Positions 28,702 through 37,603 are shown, numbered from the stretch's first letter. The stretch is DNA of 64,000 bases from CAVYGM01 sp963768025 (GCA_963768025.1 CAVYGM010000003.1:1-64000); one strand, 5' to 3'. The notes: generated by a model from the sequence alone, not told the origin. Translations and numbers: made by a program.

Positions 28702-29082
28702 ATGGTATTTCCCGAAGACCTAAAATATACCGAAGACCACGAATGGTTGCGCCTGGAAGACGACATAGCCACCGTAGGTATTACCGATCACGCGCAGACT
28801 GAACTGGGAGATATTGTATACGTTGATGTTAATACCGTAGGCGATACCCTGGACAAAAGCGAAGTATTTGGTTCTGTGGAAGCGGTAAAAACCGTTTCTG
28901 ATCTGTTTCTGCCCGTTTCGGGTGAAGTACTGGAAATAAATCCTGCGCTAGATGCTTCCCCCGAAATAGTGAATGACGATCCCTACGGGGAGGGGTGGCT
29001 GATTCGCCTGAAAGTCTCCGATCCCAGTGAGGTCGACAATTTGATGTCAGCCGAAGAATACAAAAAGTTTGTGGGTGCCTGA
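28702..29082 (+). CDS. gcvH: glycine cleavage system H protein
   Basis: The 126-residue lipoyl carrier protein has EDHEWLRLEDDIATVGITDH at the N-terminus. The lipoylation site is in the hairpin FGSVEAVKTVSDLFLPVSG, where K in EAVK is the lipoylated Lys (about residue 63). The C-terminal helix (MSAEEYKKFVG) is typical. H protein shuttles the aminomethyl intermediate between GcvP, GcvT and GcvL in the cytosol; those genes are not nearby. A terminator follows. Confidence 0.96.
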   Translation: MVFPEDLKYTEDHEWLRLEDDIATVGITDHAQTELGDIVYVDVNTVGDTLDKSEVFGSVEAVKTVSDLFLPVSGEVLEINPALDASPEIVNDDPYGEGWLIRLKVSDPSEVDNLMSAEEYKKFVGA

Positions 29083-29094
29083 TCAGGTTGCCCG

Positions 29095-29117
29095 AAGCTC
29101 CGAAAGGAGCTTTTTTT
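29095..29117 (+). terminator. intrinsic terminator after gcvH
   Basis: AAGCTCC (29095-29101) and GGAGCTT (29106-29112) form a perfect 7-bp stem with a GAAA tetraloop followed by an uninterrupted T run. It lies 13 bases after the gcvH stop and 23 before the next ATG. Confidence 0.88.
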
Positions 29118-29139
29118 ATGCAGATAGAAACAAAGTCGA

Positions 29140-30444
29140 ATGAAACTACTAATACGCTCCGTCCGAATTGTAGACAAAGGGTCGCCTCTGAATGGACAAA
29201 TCTGGGATATTCTGGTGAAGGATGGCGTGATTTCGCAAATCGGCATTTCACTTCGTGCCGACGATGCGGAGCTGGTGGAAGGTACCAACTGGTGCGTGTC
29301 GCCGGGCTGGGTGGATATGCGCGTGGCCTCGCGCGATCCGGGTTTTGAACACAAAGAAGACCTCGATTCTGTGCGGGAAGCGGCCATGCGCGGGGGCTTT
29401 ACGGAAATCGTGCTCTTGCCCAATTCACGCCCCGTCGTGGACTCCAAAGACACACTCAGCTACGTCAGGCAAAACCGCCACTCGGTACCCGTGAAGGTAC
29501 ACGTGGCGGCGGCAATTACGAAAGGAAGCGAAGGCGTGGACTTTACCGACATGATTGACCTGCAGCGGGCGGGTGCGGTGGCATTTACAGATGGAGAGCA
29601 CCCAATTCAGAATGCGGATATACTCTTGAAAGCCTTGCTGTACCTGCGTCCGTTGAATGTGTTGCTCATGAATCGTCCGGAGGATCGCCAACTGACCCTA
29701 TTCGGTCAGATGAACGAAGGTATTACCAGTACGTTGCTTGGCATGAAGGGGATGCCCGCCCTGGCCGAGGAAATGATGCTGAGCCGCGACCTCAAACTGC
29801 TGGATTATATTCTGGAACAGGATCCCCTCCACGCTCCCGATGCCCCGCTGTTGCATGTTTCGCTGGTGTCAACCGCCCGGGCGGTAAGCCTGATCCGCGA
29901 TGCCAAGCGGCGTGGGTTGCCGATTAGTTGCGACATTGCCGCCCACCAACTGGTATTCGACGACAGCGCCCTGATGGATTTTGATACGAATCTGAAAGTG
30001 AATCCCCCTTTTCGCATACCTTCCGATATGGAGGCCCTGCGCACGGGCCTGGCCGACGGGACGATCGACTGCGTGGTATCGGATCATAGTCCGCACGATG
30101 AAGAGAGCAAAAATCTGGAATTTGACCACGCTGACTTTGGAATCACGGGTCTGGAAACCACGTTTAGTCTTTTACTGATGCACAGTGGTTTGTCATTGGA
30201 GGCTATCATTGACAAACTGACGACTCATCCCCGCCGGAACTTGCGCCTGCCTGCGGTAACTATTCAGGAGGGACAGCCGGCGAACTTTACGATTTTTGCG
30301 CCGGAGGAGGAATGGCTTTATGAAAAATCAGCATCCAAATCAAAAAACACCCCTTTCCTGGGACAAACTCTCAAAGGCAGAGCATTGGGAGTAATCAATC
30401 AGGGGCAGGTACGGTGGTTCAGAAACGGCATCAAAACTTCCTGA
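29140..30444 (+). CDS. dihydroorotase-like amidohydrolase lacking the HxH metal motif
   Basis: The 434-residue protein aligns through its length with class I dihydroorotases: ILVKDGVISQIG, SPGWVDMRVASRDPGFEHKE, LLPNSRPVVDSKDTLSYV, KVNPPFRIPSDMEALRTGL, and DGTIDCVVSDHSPHDEESK near the C-terminus. In active enzymes the second segment reads DxHxHxRxPG; here it is DMRVASRDPG, so both first-site histidines are missing. The Asp/His in SDHSPHD remain. It probably does not carry out normal zinc-dependent ring closure of carbamoyl-aspartate. It may be an inactive partner of aspartate carbamoyltransferase or have another role. Similar HxH-less sequences are, to my knowledge, common in Cytophagales and are usually just labelled dihydroorotase. 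Confidence 0.85.
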   Translation: MKLLIRSVRIVDKGSPLNGQIWDILVKDGVISQIGISLRADDAELVEGTNWCVSPGWVDMRVASRDPGFEHKEDLDSVREAAMRGGFTEIVLLPNSRPVVDSKDTLSYVRQNRHSVPVKVHVAAAITKGSEGVDFTDMIDLQRAGAVAFTDGEHPIQNADILLKALLYLRPLNVLLMNRPEDRQLTLFGQMNEGITSTLLGMKGMPALAEEMMLSRDLKLLDYILEQDPLHAPDAPLLHVSLVSTARAVSLIRDAKRRGLPISCDIAAHQLVFDDSALMDFDTNLKVNPPFRIPSDMEALRTGLADGTIDCVVSDHSPHDEESKNLEFDHADFGITGLETTFSLLLMHSGLSLEAIIDKLTTHPRRNLRLPAVTIQEGQPANFTIFAPEEEWLYEKSASKSKNTPFLGQTLKGRALGVINQGQVRWFRNGIKTS

Positions 30445-30497
30445 ATCCTCATCCTAGCCCGATTGTATACTATCTTGGTTGCCCTATTAACTTTATA

Positions 30498-31064
30498 ATG
30501 AACACAGTACTGAATTATTTCAATAAGCCCTTACTCAAAATCCCTCTGGTATTTGGCCTTGCCACCGGACTGGTATCTTTTCTCTTTTTTCTAGGGCTGT
30601 ATGCGTTGGGAGTCATGCCGCTGGGCAACAAGAAGGTCCTGGATTTTGGCATCTTTATCATCATGATGGCGGCAGCTTGCTGGTATTATCGCAGAAAAAT
30701 AGGAAATGGGTACATGCATATGTGGGAAGGACTGACCATATGTTACGTCGTCAACTCCGTAGCTGCTTTTATCGTAGGGTGGTTGATCTACCTTTTCGTA
30801 GCCTACATTGATCCTGAGCTTTTTGCCAGGTATCTAGTAGAAATGAAGCAGCTTTTGTTAAACGGAAAGGCTGAATTGGTCAAGAATATCGGCGAGGCGG
30901 AGTTTCAGAAAATGCTGAAAGGTGTATCCGCAACCAAACCGGAAGAACTTATTACGGATGAACTGAGTAAAAAAACAATCATGGCTGTTTTACCAATCCT
31001 GATCATCTCTCTTATTTTCCGCAGACAGAACCCCGCTCAAATTCCCCGTAAGCCGCAGGGATGA
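30498..31064 (+). CDS. DUF4199 membrane protein
   Basis: The 188-residue protein has four predicted membrane helices (residues about 16-40, 48-64, 78-105 and 165-182) and a charged periplasmic or cytosolic loop. The pattern YRRKIGNGYMHMWEGLTICY is the DUF4199 signature region (xxGxMxFxxGxxxG-like). Function of the family is unknown. I start at ATG 30498 (MNTVLNYFNKPLLK); an upstream GTG at 30414 would overlap the preceding gene and add a polar tail. A second DUF4199 gene follows, so this is a tandem pair. Confidence 0.8.
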   Translation: MNTVLNYFNKPLLKIPLVFGLATGLVSFLFFLGLYALGVMPLGNKKVLDFGIFIIMMAAACWYYRRKIGNGYMHMWEGLTICYVVNSVAAFIVGWLIYLFVAYIDPELFARYLVEMKQLLLNGKAELVKNIGEAEFQKMLKGVSATKPEELITDELSKKTIMAVLPILIISLIFRRQNPAQIPRKPQG

Positions 31065-31144
31065 TGTTTTGAAATTAATGCCAATTCCGAGTAAATTTAC
31101 CAAGTCCCTTATCGTTTTTCTATCCTCTAAAACTTCAAAATCTC

Positions 31145-31660
31145 ATGCAAGAACAGGTATCTACCGCCAGAATTGCCTTAAAGTACGGTGTTATTACCGC
31201 CGTTGCCGTTATTGTTTATTCTACAATTCTGAGTATCGCCGGCCTAGCCCAAAACCGGGCTCTAACCTCCATTGGCTTTATTATGCTCATCGGTGGAATC
31301 GTGTGGGGTATGCGTGATTTTCGAACTCAGAACAACGGCTTTATGTCCTATGGACAGGGGTTGGGAGTCGGTTCGCTGATTTCGGCTATTGTCGGTTTCC
31401 TCGGGTCTATCTTTACAATGTTCTACACGCAGTTCATTGATACCACCATCATGGAACAATCCCTGAATACAGCCCGCGCCGACATGGAAGCGCGTGGCAT
31501 GGATGATGCTCAGATAGACCAGGCAATGGAGATGTCGCAGAAGTTCATGACGCCGGGTGTGGTCTTTTTTATTGGAATATTGACCTACTTGATTTTAGGC
31601 TTCATTATCTCCCTCATCGTAGCCGCTATCATGCGTAGAGATAAGCCAGTTTTTGATTGA
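31145..31660 (+). CDS. DUF4199 membrane protein, second copy
   Basis: The 171-residue protein has four hydrophobic helices (about 12-32, 38-54, 72-95 and 137-162) and the DUF4199 core DFRTQNNGFMSYGQGLGVGS. A loop with EQSLNTARADMEARGMDDAQ precedes the last helix. It differs clearly from the upstream copy, so the duplication is old. A repeat-rich intergenic region separates it from gldF. Function unknown. Confidence 0.85.
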   Translation: MQEQVSTARIALKYGVITAVAVIVYSTILSIAGLAQNRALTSIGFIMLIGGIVWGMRDFRTQNNGFMSYGQGLGVGSLISAIVGFLGSIFTMFYTQFIDTTIMEQSLNTARADMEARGMDDAQIDQAMEMSQKFMTPGVVFFIGILTYLILGFIISLIVAAIMRRDKPVFD

Positions 31661-31673
31661 TACGTTTTACCAG

Positions 31674-31770
31674 TAGAATGATAGAATGAGTGAATGATAC
31701 AATGAGTGAGTAAATAAAAAATATTCCACGGCGGCCGTTATCACTCTATCATTCTATCAATCACTCATTC
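31674..31770. repeat. imperfect inverted repeat, purine-rich arm and its complement
   Basis: The left arm (31674-31710) is built from GATAGAATGA/GAGTGAATGATA units and holds a single C. The right arm (31741-31770) is its complement and lacks G. GATAGAATGA (31680-31689) pairs perfectly with 31749-31758, and AGAATGATAGA (31676-31686) pairs perfectly with 31745-31755, so two registers are possible. It could act as a terminator or mRNA stabiliser between the DUF4199 gene and gldF, or be a dispersed repeat. Confidence 0.6.
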
Positions 31771-31785
31771 AAAATTAACTCCCCC

Positions 31786-32514
31786 GTGTTTGCAATTTTT
31801 CAGAAAGAAATAAGTAGTTTTTTTAATTCCCTGATCGCCTACATCGTCATGGCGGCTTTTCTGGTGGCGGTGGGGCTTATTGTGTGGGTATTTCCAGATT
31901 CCAGCGTGTTGGATTATGGCTACGCCGATATGAGCGTATTTTTCAGCCTGGCTCCTTTCGTGTTGTTGTTTCTGATACCGGCCGTTACCATGCGATCGCT
32001 GGCAGAAGAAAGTCGGACGGGTACCCTCGAGCTTTTGCTCACCAAGCCGCTGAGTGATGCGTCGCTGGTGGTAGGTAAGTTTCTGGCCAACTGGCTATTG
32101 GTGGCACTCATGCTACTTCCTACTCTGTTGTACTATGTCAGTTTGTATGTATTGGGCAATCCGCCCGGAAACATTGACTCGGCGGCCGTATTTGGCTCTT
32201 ACATCGGCTTACTACTCCTCAGCGGAGCCCTCACCGCCATGGGGCTTTGGGCCTCTTCTCTCAACGAGAATCAGATTGTAGCCTTTGTAATCGGGGTATT
32301 CCTGGGGTTTATCTGGTATAGTGGTTTTGGGGCGTTGTCGCAGCTATTGAGCTCGGGTGACCTGGCCTTGTTCTTTTCCAACGCCGCCCTCGACCAGCAG
32401 TATCAGGCGCTGGGTCGAGGGCTCGTGGATCTTCGAAATGTAGTGTATCTGGTAAGTCTTATTCTCTTTTTTATTACGCTTACCTATTGGCGGGTGCAGG
32501 GGTTGAGGAAGTGA
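31786..32514 (+). CDS. gldF: gliding motility-associated ABC transporter permease GldF
   Basis: The 242-residue ABC-2 permease has six hydrophobic helices. MFAIFQKEISSFFNSLIAYI at the N-terminus and LAEESRTGTLELLLTKPLSD in the first loop are the GldF pattern. GldA, GldF and GldG form an ABC transporter needed for gliding in Flavobacterium johnsoniae, although related gliding bacteria lack some of it. The start is GTG at 31786. gldG normally follows directly, but here the next gene is on the other strand, 1 base after the stop. Confidence 0.87.
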   Translation: MFAIFQKEISSFFNSLIAYIVMAAFLVAVGLIVWVFPDSSVLDYGYADMSVFFSLAPFVLLFLIPAVTMRSLAEESRTGTLELLLTKPLSDASLVVGKFLANWLLVALMLLPTLLYYVSLYVLGNPPGNIDSAAVFGSYIGLLLLSGALTAMGLWASSLNENQIVAFVIGVFLGFIWYSGFGALSQLLSSGDLALFFSNAALDQQYQALGRGLVDLRNVVYLVSLILFFITLTYWRVQGLRK

Positions 32515-32515
32515 T

Positions 32516-33640
32516 TTACACCTTCCCAATCATGATTTTCTTTCCTCCCTGCCGCACCGACTCGTAGATGGCGTCGATGATCAGCATATCCTTCAGGCCT
32601 TCCAGGCCCGTCATGTTGGGGTCGGGTTTGTTGTTCAAAATACAATCCGCCAGTCCGTCCATTTGTGCGGTTTGGTGCGTTACTACCGGCTGATTGAGCG
32701 GACCTTTATGGGTACTTCCTTTGATGGGCCCGTACCCAAAAGCCGGATCAAGCTGGGCGTGGCCTTTACTGCCGATCAGCCGTAGGCTCCCTATTCCGTT
32801 GAAATTGTAGGTGGTAGAGCAGGACGCAAGGGCACCGCTCGGGAATCCTAGTTGAAACGTCATAGTTTCGTCCACTTCCTTAAACTTGATCGGATCAGTC
32901 TTCACTTCCTGGGCCGTTACCCACATCGGTTCTTCGCCCGTGCCGTAGCGGGCACCGTTGATGCAGTAGATACCCACGTCCATGAGGGCACCTCCACCGG
33001 CCAATTCTTTTTTGAGGCGCCACTGGGTAGGATCGCCGATTTTGAAACCCGAAGAGTTTTCTACGTACATTATGTTACCAAATTCACCGGCTTCCCTCAT
33101 CCGGATGATTTCGCGGGTGTGGGGCTCAAAGTGCAGCCGGTAGCCTACATAAAACTTCACTCCGGCCTTATTGCAGGCAGCGATCATTTCCCGAGCCTGT
33201 TTGGAGTTGTCGCCCACGGGCTTCTCACTGATCACATGCTTTCCCGCGGCGGCCACCTGAAGGACGTGTTTTTTGTGCAGAGAATTGGGTGTGATCACGT
33301 ACACGATGTCAATGTCCGGATTGTTTTTCATCTGCCCGACGGTCTCATAAGTATACACGTTTTTGTCGGGGATATTGTACTTGCTTTGCCAAACTGGGAT
33401 TTTGGAAGGTGTACCGGTCACGATGCCCACCAACTCCGCCATCTGGCAGGTTTTCATAGCTTCGGCTACGCGGGTACCATAGCTCCCAAGCCCCATGATC
33501 GCTACGCGGAGCTTACGGTCGGCTTTAATGGGAGTGTCTCCGAGTGGCGATGCCGTGGCGGGCGTCAGTATGGAGTTGGCCAGGGCGGTAAAGCCCACGC
33601 CGAGGGATAGGTTTTGTAAAAAATCTCTGCGGGTTGACAT
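32516..33640 (-). CDS. Gfo/Idh/MocA family oxidoreductase with Tat signal
   Basis: The 374-residue protein starts MSTRRDFLQNLSLGVGFTAL, a twin-arginine signal, so it is periplasmic with cofactor bound before export. The Rossmann domain (LRVAIMGLGSYGTRVAEAM, GxGxxG-type) is followed by the EKP motif (HVISEKPVG) with the conserved Lys, and a C-terminal alpha/beta domain with GGGALMDVGIYCINGARY. Such enzymes oxidise or reduce sugars or act as glycosidases using bound NAD(P). It lies immediately 5' to gldF's end in convergent orientation and upstream of nothing on its own strand. The MFS transporter gene is next to it and could supply the substrate. Confidence 0.9.
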   Translation of the reverse strand: MSTRRDFLQNLSLGVGFTALANSILTPATASPLGDTPIKADRKLRVAIMGLGSYGTRVAEAMKTCQMAELVGIVTGTPSKIPVWQSKYNIPDKNVYTYETVGQMKNNPDIDIVYVITPNSLHKKHVLQVAAAGKHVISEKPVGDNSKQAREMIAACNKAGVKFYVGYRLHFEPHTREIIRMREAGEFGNIMYVENSSGFKIGDPTQWRLKKELAGGGALMDVGIYCINGARYGTGEEPMWVTAQEVKTDPIKFKEVDETMTFQLGFPSGALASCSTTYNFNGIGSLRLIGSKGHAQLDPAFGYGPIKGSTHKGPLNQPVVTHQTAQMDGLADCILNNKPDPNMTGLEGLKDMLIIDAIYESVRQGGKKIMIGKV

Positions 33641-33703
33641 GGTGAATTCGATTGATTAGTTTAAGACAAAAGGTCATAGATGAATTTACCTACTGAGTAA
33701 GCA

Positions 33704-34139
33704 CTACCCCTCTTTTACCTCCGCGGGTGTCATATTGGGCGATAAAAAGTGAATGCATACCAGCGCTACGATGTAGGCCACACTTGCGATCACAAAAAGG
33801 GGTACGTAGCCGATCCGACTGATGGTCACCCCGGAAAAAGCCGCAAAAATAGCTCCCCCTACGGCCCCCACCGTACCGCCAATCCCCGTGACGGAGGCCA
33901 CATCCTGGCGGGGGAACAAATCGGAAGCAAAGGTGTAGAGGTTGGCGGCCCATCCCTGATGAGCCGCCGTAGCCAGGGCGATCAGCGCCACGGCCGTAGG
34001 AAGGCTATGGGTGGTAGAGGCCAGAAAAATAGGAAGGATGCAGAGAGCACACAGGGTCATGGTGGTTTTGCGGGCGCGGTTGAGGCTCCATCCCATTTTA
34101 ATAAACCTGGACGATAGCCAGCCAAAAAATACACTGCCC
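33704..34139 (-). CDS. MFS transporter, C-terminal part after frameshift
   Basis: This is the continuation of the sugar-acid type MFS transporter. From about 34139 the correct frame reads AGSVFFGWLSSRFIKMGWSL NRARK then helices 9-12 (ALATAAHQGWAANLYTFASD, VGAVGGAIFAAFSGV and ASVAYIVALVCIHFL) to a hydrophilic tail. The internal ATG at 34096 is not a start. One extra G in a GGG run at about 34138-34140 explains the break. Together the two parts give about 440 residues, the usual MFS length. Confidence 0.85.
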
Positions 34140-35027
34140 TGCGTCGGACACCAGGTAAATAATCAGGAAAGGCACGCCAATCGAGGTGAGGTCCAGTTTG
34201 CGGTCGAGTGCCTGATGGCTGTTGAAAAAATCAGGTAGCCAGGTAAGAAAAAACCACCAGATGGGGTCCGTAAGGAATTTCCCAACAGCAAACGCCCAGG
34301 TCTGACGGTAGGTGAGTAGCTTTTTCCAGGGTATTTTTTGGCCGGGTTTCACGTCTTCATCGCTATTGATGTAGGCAAGTTCGGAGGCAGCCACTTTCGC
34401 ATGGTTATGGGGGCGTTCATAGGTATACCACCAAAGTACCAGCAATAAAAATCCCAAAAGCCCGGTGACCAGGAAGGACATTCGCCACCCATAATGAAGC
34501 GTAAACCAGGGGACGAACAGGGCCGTAAGAATGATACCAACATTGGTGCCGGCGTTGAAGAGCCCGTTGGCAAAGGATCGTTCGCGCTTTGGAAACCACT
34601 CGGCTACGGTCTTGATGGAAGCGGGAAAATGCCCGGCTTCGCCCAGCCCGAGCAGAAAGCGGGTAAGGCTAAGGGAGCGGACCGTACCCACAAACGTATG
34701 CAGGACGGCGGCCGTACTCCACACAAAAATAGAGATCGCATACCCGCGTTTGGTACCAATGCGGTCAATGAGCCAGCCAGCAAAAAGATACCCTAGCGCG
34801 TAGGCCCATTTGAAGGCGGAATCTACATAGCCCATCCATTCTTTGTAGTGGGCATTGTCGGCTTCCGACAGTGGCTGTCCCGGTGCCAATCCAATCATTT
34901 CGCGTTTGAAATCGGCGTCAATCATGGAAAAAGAGAGAACGTTACGGTCTATATAGTTGATGGTTGTGGCTACCAAAAGTAACAGTACGATCCGCCAGCG
35001 GTAAGCACCAATGCCCTTGGAGGTCAT
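34137..35027 (-). CDS. MFS transporter (hexuronate/sugar-acid type), N-terminal part
   Basis: From ATG 35027 the protein has helix 1 (WRIVLLLLVATTINYIDRNV), the ExuT-like NYIDR motif, ALGYLFAGWLIDRIGTKRGY with the MFS loop 2-3 signature, and LGLGEAGHFPASIKTVAEWF in helix 5. These are the features of the anion:cation symporter group that imports hexuronates and related sugar acids. The frame is lost after VSDAG near 34140 and stops at 34098. With the flanking exported oxidoreductase (32516) and amidohydrolase (35210) it may form a catabolic cluster; the substrate is not known. Confidence 0.87.
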
Positions 35028-35209
35028 ATGTGTTGGGGAAGATTAAAAAGTATGTTTAGGAAAGTGAGGGCTAAGTTAAACAGTTCGGGTTGGAATCTTG
35101 CAAAATGTTCCGTCACTTCTCAAAAAATGAGTCCGGAAGAAAACTCCCCCGGACCCTTGCCATTAGCTTCGATTAACCGCATAGAATCGGCGGATTGCCT
35201 CTTTTCTGC

Positions 35210-36499
35210 TTATTTGGATTTATAAACCACCCCATCCTTCATCACAAAGGTTACTTTCTGGAGGGTTTTGACCTCTTGCAGTGGGTTGGCATCTACGGCT
35301 ATGATATCGGCCAATTTTCCGCTTTCGATACTTCCCAGTTCGTCACTCATACCCAATAGTTTGGCATTGGTGACGGTAGCTGCCTGCAGGGCTTCGGCAA
35401 TGGGCATGCCGCCCTCCACCATGTACTCAAACTCCTTGGCATTGTACCCATGCGGGTATACGCCGGCGTCCGTTCCGAAGGCTATATTCACGCCGGCTTT
35501 GTAGGCTTTGGCAAACGTAGACTGGATTTTGGGCCCGATAGCCAGGGCCTTGGGGGTTACCAGCGGGGGGTAATAGCCCATGATCCGGGCCGAGTCGGCG
35601 GCCGTGCGACCCGCAATAATGGTGGGGACATAGTAGGTGCCGTATTTTTTGAATAGTTCTAGGGTCTCATCGTCCATCAGCGTACCGTGTTCGATGGTCT
35701 GTACACCGCCTTTGATGGCGCGTTTCATTCCTTCGGCTCCGTGGGCGTGGGCCGCCACCGCAAACCCATAGTCTTTGGCGGTTTCCACGATAGCCCGCAC
35801 TTCTTCTTCCGTAAATTGCGGTCCCTGTCCGTCCTTGGCGTTGGAAAGTACCCCTCCGGTGGCGGTAATCTTGATCAGATCCGACCCATCCTTGTAGCGC
35901 TGCCGGACGGCCTTGCGGGCCTCATCCACGCCATTGACTACGCCTTCCATGGGGCCGGGATCCCCCATCAGGTCACGGCGGTAGCCGTTGGTGGGGTCGG
36001 CGTGCCCGCCGGTGGTAGCGATAGACTTACCCGAAGAAAAGATCCGGGGCCCCTCGGTGATGCCCCGGTTGATGGCGTTGCGCAGGGCGATATTAACCCC
36101 GCTGCCACCGAGGTCGCGCACGGTGGTGAAGCCGGCCATCAGCGTGATTTTGGCGTACCTGGCTGCCTGAAAGGCCACGTCCGGCGGATTTTGGGTGTAG
36201 CGGTCATAGGACCCGCCCCGCCGGGTTTCGCTTTCGAGGTGTACGTGCATGTCAATCAAGCCGGGGAGCACATAGCTATTTTTGAGATCAATGACTTTAT
36301 CATTGGTACCCGCGCGGGTATACCCACTTTCGATACTCGTTATTTTGTTCTTTTCGACGATTATGGTCACCTGCCGCTGCATTTCGCCCTTCTTGGTATC
36401 AAACAGATTGCCACAATGCACCAGCGTGCGCTGAGCAAAGCTGGTAGACAGACATAAAAGGACGCCTAATAGTGTCCATACGAGGGATTTTTCTTTCAT
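35210..36499 (-). CDS. exported metal-dependent amidohydrolase (Xaa-Pro dipeptidase-like)
   Basis: The 429-residue protein has a signal peptide (about 1-22, LCLSTSFAQ). The imidazolonepropionase-like amidohydrolase fold follows, with LPGLIDMHVHLE (HxH metal ligands near residue 86), KITATGGVLSNAKDGQGPQF, AAHAHGAEGMKRAIKGGVQTIEHG and the late catalytic Asp in FGTDAGVYPHG. Related enzymes hydrolyse proline-containing dipeptides or other amides; periplasmic localisation is expected. All metal ligands look intact. It is the last gene of the minus-strand block and is divergent from the sigma factor gene. Confidence 0.9.
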   Translation of the reverse strand: MKEKSLVWTLLGVLLCLSTSFAQRTLVHCGNLFDTKKGEMQRQVTIIVEKNKITSIESGYTRAGTNDKVIDLKNSYVLPGLIDMHVHLESETRRGGSYDRYTQNPPDVAFQAARYAKITLMAGFTTVRDLGGSGVNIALRNAINRGITEGPRIFSSGKSIATTGGHADPTNGYRRDLMGDPGPMEGVVNGVDEARKAVRQRYKDGSDLIKITATGGVLSNAKDGQGPQFTEEEVRAIVETAKDYGFAVAAHAHGAEGMKRAIKGGVQTIEHGTLMDDETLELFKKYGTYYVPTIIAGRTAADSARIMGYYPPLVTPKALAIGPKIQSTFAKAYKAGVNIAFGTDAGVYPHGYNAKEFEYMVEGGMPIAEALQAATVTNAKLLGMSDELGSIESGKLADIIAVDANPLQEVKTLQKVTFVMKDGVVYKSK

Positions 36500-37057
36500 A
36501 GGGGTAGTTCAGGTTGGGTGAAGATTTATTTTTGTGTCGTGCAAATTAAATCTTTTTTAGGTAGGCGGTTCGCAGGGTATCCCTAAATTACCCACAAAAA
36601 GTGAGGTACTTAAGAACAAGGTTTTTGGATAGAGAGAAGGGAATTAGTGATCCAGATTAATCCAAAATGCATATCATATCGTATATGATAACATAAGGTA
36701 CACAGGAAGAGTGGGACGCCCGATCTCCTGATGTAGCCAGTGTAAGTGCGGAGATTCCAGAGACTGGAATATTGTAATTTTTCAAGAAACACAAGGGTTG
36801 ATGAAGATGTGCAGAAAGAAAGAACCTCGAGAAGAAATGTTAACCCGTTTTTGCTATTACACTATCAATCAAAATAGAAAAGTCTTTTCCCGGCGTCGCA
36901 ATTGGGGAGGAGCAGCCGAATACGAAGCTGATGGAAGAAGTAAGATAAACCAGACCCTGTCTTGCTCTTCTTGGTCAGAATAAAATGCCTTCGAAGGAAC
37001 TATCCTTTCGAAAAAATTAGTAGATTGCCCCTCTTGAAATATAAATAAAAAGAACCC
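36500..37057. other. intergenic region between amidohydrolase and sigma factor genes
   Basis: These 558 bases hold promoters for the divergent neighbours. Two short open frames (36610-36792 minus and 36798-36983 plus) have no signal, family pattern or good start context, so I do not call them genes. Visible structure is limited to the perfect 8-3-8 palindrome at 36672 and a bulged hairpin (TTCGAAGGA at 36990-36998 with TCCTTTCGAA at 37003-37012) about 45 bases before the sigma factor start. Confidence 0.5.
36672..36690. promoter_or_regulatory. perfect 8-3-8 palindrome, candidate operator
   Basis: TATCATAT (36672-36679), spacer CGT, ATATGATA (36683-36690). A perfect dyad of this size in a non-coding region looks like a dimeric regulator site. 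It lies 172 bases before the amidohydrolase start and 367 before the sigma factor start, so it is more likely to act on the amidohydrolase. The regulator is unknown. Confidence 0.4.
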
Positions 37058-37603
37058 TTGGCGACCAAGAAACCCAACTATTCGGAAGAAGACCTGGTAG
37101 AATCGCTAAAACAGAACGACCGTGCGGCTTTTGAGTACTTGTACGACCGGTATTCCGGTGCTCTGTTTAGCGTGATATGTAAGGTCTTACGAGACAATGA
37201 GAAAGCGGAAGACGTAATGCAGGACGCTTTCCTCAAAATCTGGAAAAGCATTACATCATATGATCCCGGAAAAGGCAGGCTATTCACCTGGATGCTCAAC
37301 ATAGCGCGGAACAGTGCTATTGATGCGATCCGGTCGGATGGTAGGAAACCCGGTATGGATGATATTACCGAGAATCTCGATCGCACAGAATTGAATGCGT
37401 CGTATCAGCCCTCCACCTCTACGTTAGATCTGAAAGCATTAGTAGACAAACTAAAGCCCGATCGAAAAGTGCTTGTTGACTTAGTCTATTTCCAGGGTTA
37501 CACCCAGGAAGAAGCCTCTAAAGAACTTGACATTCCTTTGGGAACGGTAAAATCACGCATTCGGACCGCGTTGCAGGATCTTAAACTTTATTATAACCTA
37601 TGA
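37058..37603 (+). CDS. ECF-type sigma-70 family RNA polymerase sigma factor
   Basis: The 181-residue protein has region 2 (about 25-95: FEYLYDRYSGALFSVICKVL, AEDVMQDAFLKIWKSI, FTWMLNIARNSAIDAIR) and region 4 (about 125-178: LVYFQGYTQEEASKELDIPL, GTVKSRIRTAL). The long acidic linker is typical of the SigK-like ECF group. The start is a TTG at 37058, giving MATKKPNYSEEDLVESLKQN. The stop overlaps the anti-sigma gene's ATG (ATGA), showing translational coupling. It should direct RNA polymerase to stress or envelope genes after release from its partner. Confidence 0.93.
   Translation: MATKKPNYSEEDLVESLKQNDRAAFEYLYDRYSGALFSVICKVLRDNEKAEDVMQDAFLKIWKSITSYDPGKGRLFTWMLNIARNSAIDAIRSDGRKPGMDDITENLDRTELNASYQPSTSTLDLKALVDKLKPDRKVLVDLVYFQGYTQEEASKELDIPLGTVKSRIRTALQDLKLYYNL

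Noticed and set aside
32852..33610. 252-codon plus-strand frame
   Set aside because: Antisense to the Gfo/Idh/MocA gene, which has complete motifs and a Tat signal; the composition is that of a shadow frame.
36610..36983. Two short frames (60 and 61 codons) in the sigma factor upstream region
   Set aside because: No signal, domain, codon pattern or start context supports either.
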